Shown: positions 8,219-16,354 of the stretch, piece by piece
Position numbering within the stretch: position 1 is the first letter of the stretch
Layout of the letters: the number at the start of each line of letters is the position of its first letter
Assembly (NCBI GenBank): GCA_963805985.1
Contig: CAWDWG010000003.1
Location: 186,001 to 250,000 of the forward strand
Origin: Bog-257 sp963805985
GTDB lineage: Bacteria > Acidobacteriota > Terriglobia > Terriglobales > Acidobacteriaceae
Length of the DNA: 64,000 nucleotides
Direction: 5' to 3'
The notes under the pieces: model-generated
Seen by the model: only the letters and a program-made list of their open reading frames with translations
Databases searched by the model: none
What the model was told of the DNA's origin: nothing
Position numbers and translations under genes: made by a program

Positions 8219-8443
8219 ATGGAAGTGCATTTCTCGCCTGAAAAGGAAGCTCGCCTGCAGGAGTTTGCCAGCCGCGCCGGCAAGGATCCGGTCCAGATGG
8301 TCGAGGAAGCGGTCGATCGTATGCTGGAGTACGATTCCTGCTTTCTTGAAGCGGTGGAGCAGGGAAGAGCTTCGGCGCGCCGAGGCGATCTGCTCGACCA
8401 CGACGCAGTGGTTGCGCGGGTTGAGCAGTTGTTCCGCTCCTGA
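8219..8443 (+). CDS. MEVHF-type antitoxin (ParD/RHH-like) of a broken TA pair
   Basis: The 74-residue product begins MEVHFSPEKEARLQEF and is predicted to be helical and acidic, in the manner of small type II antitoxins. Its N-terminal part and even its DNA (ATGGAAGTGCATTTC) match the antitoxin at 62688, while the C-terminal parts differ. Its stop overlaps the ATG of a 29-codon frame that looks like a deleted ParE toxin. An in-frame ATG at 8165 would add 18 residues and overlap the IscU-like stop; I prefer 8219 because the paralogue starts there. Function inferred from family and context. Confidence 0.7.
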   Translation: MEVHFSPEKEARLQEFASRAGKDPVQMVEEAVDRMLEYDSCFLEAVEQGRASARRGDLLDHDAVVARVEQLFRS

Positions 8444-8532
8444 TGCGCGTTCGCTGGACGACCAATGCACGGGTATCGGGCGATCAGATACGTGTGTTAC
8501 GCATTCGTCATGCCTCTCAAAACTGGCCATGA
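8443..8532 (+). pseudogene. ParE/RelE toxin remnant with large in-frame internal deletion
   Basis: Starting at the ATG that overlaps the antitoxin stop (TGATG), a 29-codon frame reads MRVRWTTNA and then DQIRVLRIRHASQNWP before TGA. From memory of the family, the first piece is the usual N-terminus of ParE-type toxins and the second is their usual C-terminus (a strand followed by R..H..QDWP). About 60 middle codons are missing, yet the frame is preserved. The product cannot form a normal toxin fold, so the antitoxin has lost its partner. Confidence 0.65.
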
Positions 8533-8545
8533 ACAGGCCGACACA

Positions 8546-8576
8546 ATTCGCAAATTAATCACACCCATTTGCGAAT
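8546..8576. promoter_or_regulatory. Perfect 10-bp inverted repeat (operator or hairpin)
   Basis: ATTCGCAAAT at 8546-8555 is mirrored exactly by ATTTGCGAAT at 8567-8576 with an 11-base AT-rich spacer. The spacing between centres (21 bases, two helical turns) suits a dimeric DNA-binding protein. It is 13 bases after the toxin remnant and about 270 bases before the next gene; no T run follows. The rest of 8577-8848 shows no clear signal. Confidence 0.4.
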
Positions 8577-8848
8577 CTGGCGCATCTTAAGCCCCAGCAA
8601 GCTTTTGCGCTTGCCATCCAGCCGGAAAGCTGGGTACGATAGAAGCGTCCTCCAACCGCCGCACTTCCCGTGCCGGCGTTCCTCGCGCCGAATTTTCCGA
8701 GCGCCAGACGGACGTTACTGAATCGATTTCAAGCGAAAGCATTAAACCGCGGTCACGCCAGCGATTGACCTGAACCCAACTGTGCGGGCAACAACGCGGT
8801 CATAAATGTGGGATCCCGCTACCTGCGGGTCAGACACTAGAGAGAAGC

Positions 8849-9664
8849 ATGAATCAAGGATCGAATCCTCCTTCCGGAAATCCCGGAGGGAAGGGACGTA
8901 GACGGCGGCGCGGCCGCCGTGGACCCGTCGCGCACGGGGCAGCACCGCAACAGCCCGGACAATCTGGACCGCCTGGACAACAGCAGCACCGTCATGGACC
9001 CGGCAAGGGCCGCCCACCTCGCCGCGGGGGACCACGGCCCGGCAGCGGGCGGCAGGACCCGCTCGCCGGCGGCGTCTACACCGCGCCTATGGATCACAGC
9101 TATCGCGCTCTGCAGAACAATAACAACAGCAACAACGGCAATCCGCGCAAGGGCGGTCGCGGCCGTATGGGCCAGGGGCCGAGTCGGCCTTTTCTCCCGC
9201 AGGATCCGGAGCCTCTGCCGGTGATGTCGGAGTCCGCGCCCACGCGCATCTTTGCCTTTGTCGACGACCTGTTCTTCCTGGCCAAAATCCAGGAGACCGC
9301 GCGCAAGCTGAACGTCAAGGTCGAGTTCGTCAAAACCGACAAGGATCTTCAGGAGAAGATGGGTCAGAACGGCGACGACAAGCCGTCACTCATCATCTTC
9401 GACCTGAACAACGTCGGCGCCAAGCCGCTGACCCTGATCCCCAAACTCAAGGCGAAGCTGAAGAAGGCCACCAACATCATCGGCTTCGTCTCGCACGTGC
9501 AGGGCGACCTGAAGATGAAGGCGCAGGAAGCCGGCTGCGACATGGTAGTGCCGCGCTCCGCCTTCTCGCAGAACCTGGCACAAATCCTACGCCGCCACGG
9601 CGCGCCCGACGAGGTAGAGGACCAGGGCCGCCAGCCGCAAATGCCGCCAACCTCGGCGCAGTAG
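8849..9664 (+). CDS. RGG/low-complexity protein with receiver-like domain
   Basis: The 271-residue protein has two parts. Residues 1-128 are disordered and rich in Gly, Arg, Pro, Gln and Asn, with an Arg-rich cluster at 17-25, a GVYTAPMDHSYRAL motif near 75-88 and an Asn run at 90-97, as in RGG-type RNA-binding segments. Residues 132-250 resemble a response-regulator receiver: IFAFVDD (Asp139-Asp140), LIIFDLNN (Asp185, the phospho-acceptor position), GFVSHV and VVPRSAF, where Arg236 replaces the usual Lys. The Lys replacement suggests a pseudo-receiver. No partner kinase is next to it. Role unknown; a nucleic-acid-binding role is inference. Confidence 0.7.
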   Translation: MNQGSNPPSGNPGGKGRRRRRGRRGPVAHGAAPQQPGQSGPPGQQQHRHGPGKGRPPRRGGPRPGSGRQDPLAGGVYTAPMDHSYRALQNNNNSNNGNPRKGGRGRMGQGPSRPFLPQDPEPLPVMSESAPTRIFAFVDDLFFLAKIQETARKLNVKVEFVKTDKDLQEKMGQNGDDKPSLIIFDLNNVGAKPLTLIPKLKAKLKKATNIIGFVSHVQGDLKMKAQEAGCDMVVPRSAFSQNLAQILRRHGAPDEVEDQGRQPQMPPTSAQ

Positions 9665-9795
9665 TCGGTCCTGTGGGAGTCCGCGGGGGGGTGCGGTCAC
9701 CGGGCTTTGACCTTCATGTCTGGATTGCTCGCGAGAACGCCTATCTTCGCCAACTACGCTAAACGTAGCAGTGTGAGCGAATCAGAGTAAGCGCT

Positions 9796-10299
9796 GTGAC
9801 GCTATACCTTCTAAACCTCTTGAAGGCCGTTGCATTGCTGGTGCCGATCCTGGCAGCGGTAGGGGTTTGGTACATGTTTCGCGCTCGGGCGATGCGAACT
9901 CTTGCTGCCAACTGGGGTTTCCAATACATCGGTCCACCCGCCCCTAAATGGTGGAATCCCTCTCACCCCAAGCTAAGTCCCCCCCTCCCACATGAGCTTT
10001 CAGTCCATTTCCGATCGATTCGACAGGTCTGGAATGTAATCGAGGGACAGCAAAGCGGAGTATCGCTCCTCATTTTCGACGGCGTTATTGGGGATTACCG
10101 GGGCGGGCACCCCTGTACCTTCATCGCTTACCACGGCGAACCAAGTCCGTTCGGAATGGTTAGCTCGGCAGATCGTCTAATTCAGCCACATGGATGGACG
10201 ATCCTTCAAGGGGTTTGGTTTCTGTGGTTTTCGTGGGCGATGAGCGTGAAGCGCGTCGATAACTATCTGAACAAGCTGCGGATCATGCCTTCTGGTTAG
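9796..10299 (+). CDS. Hypothetical membrane-anchored protein (167 aa)
   Basis: A GTG start gives a 167-residue product with one clear N-terminal membrane helix (LLNLLKAVALLVPILAAVGVWYMF), then a soluble part that includes RTLAANWGFQYIG and a hydrophobic WFLWFSWAM segment near residue 145. I do not recognise the family. The stop codon lies inside the dispersed repeat at 10285-10440, so the last few residues (MPSG) are encoded by repeat DNA and the original C-terminus may have been lost. Confidence 0.55.
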   Translation: MTLYLLNLLKAVALLVPILAAVGVWYMFRARAMRTLAANWGFQYIGPPAPKWWNPSHPKLSPPLPHELSVHFRSIRQVWNVIEGQQSGVSLLIFDGVIGDYRGGHPCTFIAYHGEPSPFGMVSSADRLIQPHGWTILQGVWFLWFSWAMSVKRVDNYLNKLRIMPSG

Positions 10300-10440
10300 T
10301 GTCGTGAAATCGGCGTGTCGCCAACGATGGCCGTAGCACACCACTCCCGTCCCGCCCTGCGGGACGACTCAGCTTAGCCCAGGACGAAGTCCTGGGTAGG
10401 CCTCCCATTAAGAGGGTTTTGGTCCCGGCAGGGACCCATC
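10285..10440. repeat. Dispersed repeat, copy 2 (partner at 3500-3652)
   Basis: The order of elements matches copy 1: TTCTGGTTA, GTCG.GAAATCGGCGTGTCGC, the GTCCCGC/GCGGGAC hairpin near 10351-10367, TCAGCTTAGC, CCCAGGAC-GAA-GTCCTGGG at 10379-10397, and GTCCCGGCAGGGACC near 10422. It starts inside the last codons of the preceding gene and ends just before the dinB stop. Confidence 0.65.
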
Positions 10441-10468
10441 CCGAACGCGCTCATCGCAATGATCGGCA

Positions 10469-11713
10469 TCATTCCGTCCCGCCTTTTTTCCCCGGCAATC
10501 CTGCCGGATTCTCATGCGTCCGTTCGCGGAACCGCGCCTTCATCCCGGTCGCCAGCGATATCGCATTCTCGCCAAATCTCTCCCGCAATCGATCCGCGGC
10601 CGACAGTGCCTGATTCCACTTCTCGTGCGACCGCTGCCCATCCAGGCTGATCTGCTCGCTCTCCTCTTCGAAATTTGACACGTGAACTCCCAGCAGCCGA
10701 ATCGCGTCGCCCTTCCAATTCGCCCGAAACAGCTGCCGAATAGCGGCAAACACCTCCGAATCCACCGCTGTGGGACGCGAAAGCGAATGCGCCCGCGTGA
10801 TCGTATGAAATCCCGAATCGCGCAGCTTTAGTTGCAACGTCCGCGCGTGCAGCTTCTGTTCGCGGAGCCGGCGGCAGACCATCTCCGACAGCCGCGCCAG
10901 CGTCGACTCCAACTGCTGCGCGTTGTTCGTATCGTTGGAAAACGTGTGCTCGTGACTAATAGACTTCGGCCCTTCGTCGACGCCGATCTCCGAATCAAAC
11001 CAACCTCCGGCATCAAGCCCGCGTGATTTCCCCGCCAGCGCAATCCCGAGCGCACCAAAATTCCTCTCCAGCCAGCGCTCGTCGCGCGAGGCCAGATCCC
11101 CGACTTTAACGATGCCTTGCTCCTGCAGCCGCTTCTCCATCACCTTCCCAACGCCCGGAATCTTGCGCACATCCAGCGGCGCGAGAAAATCAACCTCACC
11201 GCCGGGCACGATCCACAGCACGCCGTTGGGCTTCGCCTGATCGGAGCAAACTTTGGCTATCAGTCGCGAGGTCCCGATTCCGATCGAACAGTTCAGCTGG
11301 GTCTCGGCCTTCATCATGTTGTGCAGCGCATGGGCAGCACGCAGGGGCGGCCCATGCAGACGCTCGGTCCCGGTCATGTCGACATACGCTTCGTCGATCG
11401 AAACCATCTCCAGCTTCGGCGAGAAGCGATTCAGCACCTGGTAGACCTTTGCGGAGTAATCGCGATAGCGCTCAGGATGTCCATCGACAAAGATCGCCTG
11501 CGGGCACAGCTTGGCTGCCGTGCGCAGTGGCATCGCCGAATGAACTCCAAACTTCCGCGCCGCATACGACGCCGCCGACACCACTCCGCGCTCGTTCCGC
11601 TGTCCGCCGACGACCACAGGCTTGCCCTTCAACGAGGGATCGAAAAGCTCTTCCACCGACACGAAAAACGCGTCCATATCGACGTGAAAGATGATGCGCT
11701 GCCGGGCGGTCAT
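10469..11713 (-). CDS. dinB: DNA polymerase IV (Y-family translesion polymerase)
   Basis: This polymerase copies past DNA lesions. From ATG 11713 the protein has 414 residues and starts MTARQRIIFHVDMDAFFVSVEE, the usual Pol IV N-terminus. The catalytic carboxylates are visible as Asp12 (VDMDAFF) and Asp107-Glu108 (SIDEAYVD). SYAARKFGVHSAMP and the helix-hairpin-helix IPGVGKVMEKRL follow, then the little-finger domain with GPKSISHEHTF. The longer frame to 11887 adds sequence unlike the family. No clear beta-clamp motif was identified at the C-terminus, where RTHENPAGLPGKKGG is unusual. It is divergent from the MFS gene. Confidence 0.95.
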   Translation of the reverse strand: MTARQRIIFHVDMDAFFVSVEELFDPSLKGKPVVVGGQRNERGVVSAASYAARKFGVHSAMPLRTAAKLCPQAIFVDGHPERYRDYSAKVYQVLNRFSPKLEMVSIDEAYVDMTGTERLHGPPLRAAHALHNMMKAETQLNCSIGIGTSRLIAKVCSDQAKPNGVLWIVPGGEVDFLAPLDVRKIPGVGKVMEKRLQEQGIVKVGDLASRDERWLERNFGALGIALAGKSRGLDAGGWFDSEIGVDEGPKSISHEHTFSNDTNNAQQLESTLARLSEMVCRRLREQKLHARTLQLKLRDSGFHTITRAHSLSRPTAVDSEVFAAIRQLFRANWKGDAIRLLGVHVSNFEEESEQISLDGQRSHEKWNQALSAADRLRERFGENAISLATGMKARFRERTHENPAGLPGKKGGTE

Positions 11714-11810
11714 ACTCAGCGCGATTGTAGAGCAAGTTGCCAAGCCTGATCTCTGCTTGTCTTTTGCCGGAATCTGGTGCAGAATTCCGCAACACTCCCA
11801 GGGGGACAGA

Positions 11811-13070
11811 TTGCACCGGTCGAACGTTGACACGCGTTGGGTATTCCCGGTCTGGCTAGGCCTGCTTGCAGTCTCGGTCCTGATCAACTACATCGATCGC
11901 GGAAATCTCGCGGTCGCCGCCCCGCTCCTCAAAGACGAACTTCGCATTTCCACCACCCAGGTCGGCGTTCTGATCACCGCCTTTTTCTGGACCTATACCG
12001 CGGTGATGGTCATCAGCGGCTGGATCGTCGACCGTTTCGATGTCAATTGGGTATTGGCGGCTGGATTCGTGGTGTGGTCGCTGGCCACTGCTGCCACCGG
12101 GCTGGCGCACACCTTCTTCCTGCTGATTATCTTCCGCATGCTGTTGGGCGCAGGCGAGTCGGTCGCCTTCCCATCCTTCGGCAAGATCATCGCGCAGAAT
12201 GTGCCGCAGCAGCATCGTGGTGCCGCCAACGCTGCCATCGTCGCCGGCATGAGCCTCGGTCCAGCGGTCGGCACCTACGCCTGCGGCATGTCGATGGCGC
12301 ACTTCGGTTGGCGTCCGGTCTTTGTCGTCATTGGCCTTGTCAGCCTGCTGTGGATTGTTCCCTGGATGCGCTACAAGCCGGCAAATGTCATCGCGGAAGA
12401 TCGCGGGATAACTCCAGTGCCGACGCTCGACATTCTCCGCCAGCGAAACTTCTGGGCCGCCGCTCTGGGCCAGTTCTGCAGCAACTATCCCTTCTACTTC
12501 ATGATCGTCTGGTTGCCGCTCTATCTGGTCCACGAGCGCCACCAGTCCATGCAGCAGATGTCCGTCGAGGCCGCCTGCTACTATCTGGCGTTCGCCATAA
12601 TGGCGCCGATCACAGGTTGGATTGCCGATGCGTGCATCAGTTCCGGTTGGGACGTAAGCCAGGTGCGCAAGACCGGCATGGCCGTGGGGCACAGCCTGAT
12701 CGCTGCCGGGGTTTTGATGTGCAGTGCGGCGAACGACCGTCTTTCCTTTGCCGGCCTGATCGTCATGGGCCTTGGCTCTGGTTTTGTCGGACCCAATGTC
12801 TACGTCTTTGCGCAGACCCTCGCCGGACCGCGGGTCGCGGGCAAATGGACGGCGTTCCAGAACTCGTTCGCCAATCTCGCCGGTGTGGTGGTTGGCCCGC
12901 TCACCGGCTGGATCGTCGATCGCAGCGGGCACTTCGCGTCCGCTTTTCTCATCTGCGCCGGTTTCGCGGCCCTGGGTGGAGTGTTCTGGGTGCTGTTGAT
13001 GGGACGCCTGGAGCAGATTCAATGGCAAGCAGAACCTGAAGTCCTGCAGGCCGCCGGACAGGCGGCATAA
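11811..13070 (+). CDS. MFS transporter, anion:cation symporter-like
   Basis: About 419 residues with twelve predicted membrane helices place this in the major facilitator superfamily, most like the ACS group that imports organic anions such as sugar acids. NYIDRGNLAVAAP sits in helix 1, the motif-A-like SGWIVDRFDVNWVLAAGF between helices 2 and 3, and FRMLLGAGESVAFPSFGKII in helix 4. Helix 7 onward includes YLAFAIMAPITGWIADA and PLTGWIVDRSG. I chose TTG 11811 because AGGGGGA precedes it by four bases and the protein then begins just before helix 1; ATG 11691 would lie inside the divergent dinB gene. Substrate unknown. Confidence 0.85.
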   Translation: MHRSNVDTRWVFPVWLGLLAVSVLINYIDRGNLAVAAPLLKDELRISTTQVGVLITAFFWTYTAVMVISGWIVDRFDVNWVLAAGFVVWSLATAATGLAHTFFLLIIFRMLLGAGESVAFPSFGKIIAQNVPQQHRGAANAAIVAGMSLGPAVGTYACGMSMAHFGWRPVFVVIGLVSLLWIVPWMRYKPANVIAEDRGITPVPTLDILRQRNFWAAALGQFCSNYPFYFMIVWLPLYLVHERHQSMQQMSVEAACYYLAFAIMAPITGWIADACISSGWDVSQVRKTGMAVGHSLIAAGVLMCSAANDRLSFAGLIVMGLGSGFVGPNVYVFAQTLAGPRVAGKWTAFQNSFANLAGVVVGPLTGWIVDRSGHFASAFLICAGFAALGGVFWVLLMGRLEQIQWQAEPEVLQAAGQAA

Positions 13071-13130
13071 CCGCATCTCGCGGCACCTCATACGCGCGGG
13101 CGGGTACTTGTCGGCTGGAGTCCACAACTT

Positions 13131-13340
13131 GACAGCCTGCTGAAAAAAGCTCGGTCGACGCTGGGTTCTTGGGTAGTGCTGGCCTTCAGGCCAGCGTATA
13201 AGCTCCTTTGATGATCTGTCATCCCGAGCAAGGACATCAGTCCGACCGAGGGATCTGCGGTTCGCCGCGGAGCGGCGGCACGGGCCGCGACCCACTCTCT
13301 TCAGGCCAGCGTATGAGCGACTTGTTCGCTTTGTGACTCG
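13131..13340. repeat. Repeat island after the MFS gene
   Basis: The stretch begins with a half-copy of the MITE-like end (GCCTGCTGAAAAAAGCTC near 13136) and holds GGCCTTCAGGCC palindromes near 13181 and 13306 and an ATCCCGAG...GAGGGATCTGC unit at 13220-13259. No gene is seen in 13071-13346. Confidence 0.5.
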
Positions 13341-13346
13341 GCTTCC

Positions 13347-13487
13347 CAGGCTGCTGAAAAAGTCGTCCCGGGACCGGTTCGTAACAGGGCACGACTTTAG
13401 TCGTGCCGATAAGCCGTTTTATTCTCATCCTGAGCCGGCTTCAGCCGGCGACACAAAATGCGCGCATTGGAGTTTTTCAGCAGCCTG
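13347..13487. mobile_element. MITE-like element with 15-bp perfect terminal inverted repeats (prototype)
   Basis: CAGGCTGCTGAAAAA at 13347-13361 is mirrored exactly by TTTTTCAGCAGCCTG at 13473-13487, bounding 141 bases. Inside, in order, are GTAACAGGGCACGACTTTAG with its palindromic partner TCGTGCC, GATAAGCCGTTTTATTC, and GAGCCGGCTTCAGCCGGCGA. The same inner order occurs near 1372, 21388, 29705, 54286 (reversed) and 61500 (reversed). No coding capacity is present, so any movement would need a transposase supplied elsewhere. No target duplication is obvious. Confidence 0.6.
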
Positions 13488-13555
13488 TTCAGCCGGCGGC
13501 ACCCAGGGTCGTCTTAAGAGTCTTTCAAGAGCAGGTTGAGTAGAAGTGATGACAA

Positions 13556-14407
13556 CTACGGGAGGGTTCCGCCGGCAGCGCTGCCCAGAGGATTCATCTC
13601 GGTGGGCTCGTTGGCCTCCGACCACGCACTCTTGACGTCGTTCCGGCTGGAGTACTTCTCATACACCACAACGTGCAGCACCGGCTGCCGCTCCTCGATG
13701 GGGTCGACCATCCCCTGCGCCTGCAGCGGGAGCAGGTAGTTGCGAATCCACTCGTACTGCTCGAAGGTCAGCCCGCGACGAGACATGTCGAAAGTCACGC
13801 CCGTCAAGTGTGTCGAGGCGGTGTCGCCAAACTCCGGCGCGGCGAAGCGGTTCCACTGGCGGAGGCGATGTTGCTGCTCAACGGTGCGAACCATCGAGGT
13901 GATCAGTATCGAGGAATGAAACTCGTTGTAATAGGCCTCGGAAAAGTCTTGCAGGAATTCGCGCGTCCAGGGGCGGCAATAGTGCCGATTCTCGGGTAGA
14001 TCGGGGGCAAACTTCAGACCGTCGGTTTCCTGCACGGGTACCAGCTCTTGGGCAAGCTCGTAGCGTGTCAGCTCGTAATCGTCGGCTATACGCGGCAGTT
14101 GAAGTCGATCCAGCTCTTCATTCTCGCGTACCAGCATGTCGTGCGAGCCCGGGAACATCGGAGTCCAGCGGCCTAAGGTTACCTGGTAGTGACCGCGATG
14201 GGTGGGAAAGGCAGTTCTCAGGACAGCGGCATGGCCGTGATGGACCCGGGCATGCGCCACAACCCTGCTGGCTGCCGACACAGGAAGGCTAACAGCCAAC
14301 GCGACAGCGCACAGCAACAGCGTAAATCCCAGCTTGCGCTGTGGAACATTCGACACGAATTGCGAACCTAATTGTCCCGACGACCAGATGCTTAAAAATG
14401 GCAGCAA
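13556..14407 (-). CDS. Exported DUF5715-like (LAS-peptidase-like) protein
   Basis: The product has a signal-peptide-like stretch (GFTLLLCAVALAVSLPVSAAS) and then a globular domain ending STHLTGVTFDMSRRGLTFEQYEWIRNYLL and LHVVVYEKY. The pattern His-Leu-Thr-Gly-x-x-x-Asp with a later His-x-Val-Val-Tyr resembles the zinc ligands of LAS-type D-Ala-D-Ala carboxypeptidase domains, so a role in peptidoglycan is possible but not shown. The start is uncertain: TTG 14407 has GGAG eight bases upstream, GTG 14356 would give a shorter signal peptide, and the frame is open to 14479. Confidence 0.65.
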   Translation of the reverse strand: MLPFLSIWSSGQLGSQFVSNVPQRKLGFTLLLCAVALAVSLPVSAASRVVAHARVHHGHAAVLRTAFPTHRGHYQVTLGRWTPMFPGSHDMLVRENEELDRLQLPRIADDYELTRYELAQELVPVQETDGLKFAPDLPENRHYCRPWTREFLQDFSEAYYNEFHSSILITSMVRTVEQQHRLRQWNRFAAPEFGDTASTHLTGVTFDMSRRGLTFEQYEWIRNYLLPLQAQGMVDPIEERQPVLHVVVYEKYSSRNDVKSAWSEANEPTEMNPLGSAAGGTLP

Positions 14408-14489
14408 ATGTAAATCTCCGTAGTGGAGCGCTACAAAGAATGAATGATGTATTACAACACAGAAGCGCTGAACGGCCAAGCCTTTCGGG

Positions 14490-14521
14490 CGACCCGGGAT
14501 AACCCAAAAGGGTCATCCCGG
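14490..14521. terminator. Hairpin between the SpoIIE-type and DUF5715-like genes
   Basis: CCCGGGATAACCC and GGGTCATCCCGG flank an AAAA loop and pair with a single mismatch. It lies downstream of the SpoIIE-type phosphatase gene on the minus strand. No T run follows, so termination or message stabilisation are both possible. Confidence 0.35.
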
Positions 14522-14566
14522 TGCAAAAACGGGAATTAATTTTGCCCCGCTCCTATCGCCCTGGCC

Positions 14567-16240
14567 TCAGCTCTCGCCTCGGAACATCATCTCCGTGATC
14601 GTGAAGTCATCGGTCAGCGGCGTGTCCAGGCGGAACTCCGTCACCGATTGTTCAATGGCCACCAGTCCCTGCTGGCAGCACAGTTCCAGTCTCTCTGTGC
14701 CGAAGAACTCGCCTTCGGCGTTTTCCGCCTCGGTCACTCCGTCGGTAACCAGCAGCAGCCGGTCTCCCGGTTTCATCTGCAGGGTCGATGACTGGTACTC
14801 CGCTCCCGGAACCAGGCCAACCGGCAGGTTGCCTTCCTCCAGCTTGATGACTGTGTCGTCCGAAACCAGCAGTGGCGGCACGTGACCACAGTTGATCAGC
14901 TCCAGCCGGCCGTCATTATGGAGGCGCGCGACCACCAGTGTGGCGTACTTCTGTCCCGCGACCTTCTCGCACAGGAAGCTGTTAACCGCGACCATCATCT
15001 CGCCCAGCGGCGAGTCGCGCGACAGTTGCGAGTACAGCATTCCTTGCAGAATGGAGGCGACCACCGCGGCCGACACGCCCTTGCCCGAAACATCGGCCAC
15101 GATAAGCGACAGGCATTTCTCGGTGAGGACCAGATCGAAGAAATCGCCGCCGATGTCTTTACAGGCGTAACTGACGGCGTTGACCTTCGCAAAAGGTACG
15201 TCGGGGACGGTGACCGTCATCAGTCGCTGCTGGATCTCGGCTGCGATGGCCAGCTCCTGACGGTAGCGCTTGGCGGAATCCTCGGCCTGCACCAGCGAGG
15301 CGTTTTCCACCAGCGTGGCAGCGCCATTGGCGATCGTGCGCAAAATGTCATGGCTCACCGACGACAGCTTGCCTGAGAGGAAGTGCGCGTCCAGGTAAAG
15401 CACACCCTGCACGTTGTTCTGGTTGCCGGATTTGGTGTCGTCCTTTGCCTTCTCTTGAATGACCGTCTTACGCAGCGGAATGCAGATGACGCTGTGAAGA
15501 TTGTGCGCGACCACACTCTCGCGTCCGGCCAGCTTGCCGGTATCGTCCGTGTCGGTGACCAGGAACTCCGAAGCGCTGTTGGCGGCATCGCGCAACACCG
15601 AGCGCGAGATGGTGCTGTCGTCGCTGATGCTTTCGCCGCTCTTGTTCCGCCCGGCCGCCAGCCGCAGCTCGCCCTCCGCGTCGCGGAGGAAAACAAACCC
15701 GCGTTCCGCAAGCGTCAGCCGCAAGGCGGCTTCCAGCAAGGTCTGCAGAACATCGTCCAGTACGCCGGAGGTGTTCAGCTTGCGCGCTGCCTCCAGGAAA
15801 ACATTCAGCATCTCCAGGTCGGAGCCCGCGCCGGCGGCCGGCTTCCAGGTGGAGAACTGGCTCAGGAACTGCTGCGCCGCGCTCGAGGGCGAGCGGTCAG
15901 GGCTGAACAGAACATACGCCGCCCCCTGCACGCCAAACTCGATGTGATCGTTCCGCCCCAGCTTGCGCCGGTTCACCCGCTCGCCGTTGACGAACGTTCC
16001 GTGCCGGCTGCCCTGGTCGACAAGGTAGGTCCCGTCCGCCTCGCGCAGGAAATGCGCATGTTCTCGCGAGACGCGAGGGTCTGCCATCACCAGATCGCGA
16101 TCGGTCCGCCGTCCAATGGTGAAGGGGTAGTGATCGAGAACAATGGTGCGCCGGTCCGTCCCTTCCACCACCACCAGCACCGGAGGATCGCTGGTAGATG
16201 TGGATTCGGGTTTGCGCATCCAAATGCCCGTGGCGCCCAT
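14567..16240 (-). CDS. FHA-GAF-SpoIIE serine phosphatase
   Basis: The 557-residue signalling protein has three domains. An FHA domain (about 20-113) shows TIGRRTDRD, RVSREHAHF (Ser58, His61) and GTFVNGERV, so it should bind phospho-threonine. A GAF domain (about 140-320) follows with ERGFVFLRDAEGELRLAAGR. A PP2C/SpoIIE phosphatase domain (about 345-557) carries CKDIGGDFFDL, VADVSGKGVSAAVVASI and LLLVTDGVTEAEN, with the metal-binding aspartates in place. Such RsbU-like enzymes dephosphorylate anti-sigma-factor antagonists. No anti-sigma genes are adjacent. A TATAGT hexamer lies about 60 bases upstream at 16301-16306 on this strand. Confidence 0.92.
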   Translation of the reverse strand: MGATGIWMRKPESTSTSDPPVLVVVEGTDRRTIVLDHYPFTIGRRTDRDLVMADPRVSREHAHFLREADGTYLVDQGSRHGTFVNGERVNRRKLGRNDHIEFGVQGAAYVLFSPDRSPSSAAQQFLSQFSTWKPAAGAGSDLEMLNVFLEAARKLNTSGVLDDVLQTLLEAALRLTLAERGFVFLRDAEGELRLAAGRNKSGESISDDSTISRSVLRDAANSASEFLVTDTDDTGKLAGRESVVAHNLHSVICIPLRKTVIQEKAKDDTKSGNQNNVQGVLYLDAHFLSGKLSSVSHDILRTIANGAATLVENASLVQAEDSAKRYRQELAIAAEIQQRLMTVTVPDVPFAKVNAVSYACKDIGGDFFDLVLTEKCLSLIVADVSGKGVSAAVVASILQGMLYSQLSRDSPLGEMMVAVNSFLCEKVAGQKYATLVVARLHNDGRLELINCGHVPPLLVSDDTVIKLEEGNLPVGLVPGAEYQSSTLQMKPGDRLLLVTDGVTEAENAEGEFFGTERLELCCQQGLVAIEQSVTEFRLDTPLTDDFTITEMMFRGES

Positions 16241-16354
16241 TAGGCCTGTCTCCTCAATGTCGCTTGCGCGGAGAACTCATTCCGTGCCGCTAATGTTAAA
16301 ACTATAGTCGAAGTGGGCGAGAGCATCCACTGTTGTTCCGCCGGCACACAGGGT

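Noticed and set aside
13131..13540. Complete insertion sequence
   Set aside because: Terminal inverted repeats are present but there is no transposase coding capacity; it is listed as a MITE-like element.
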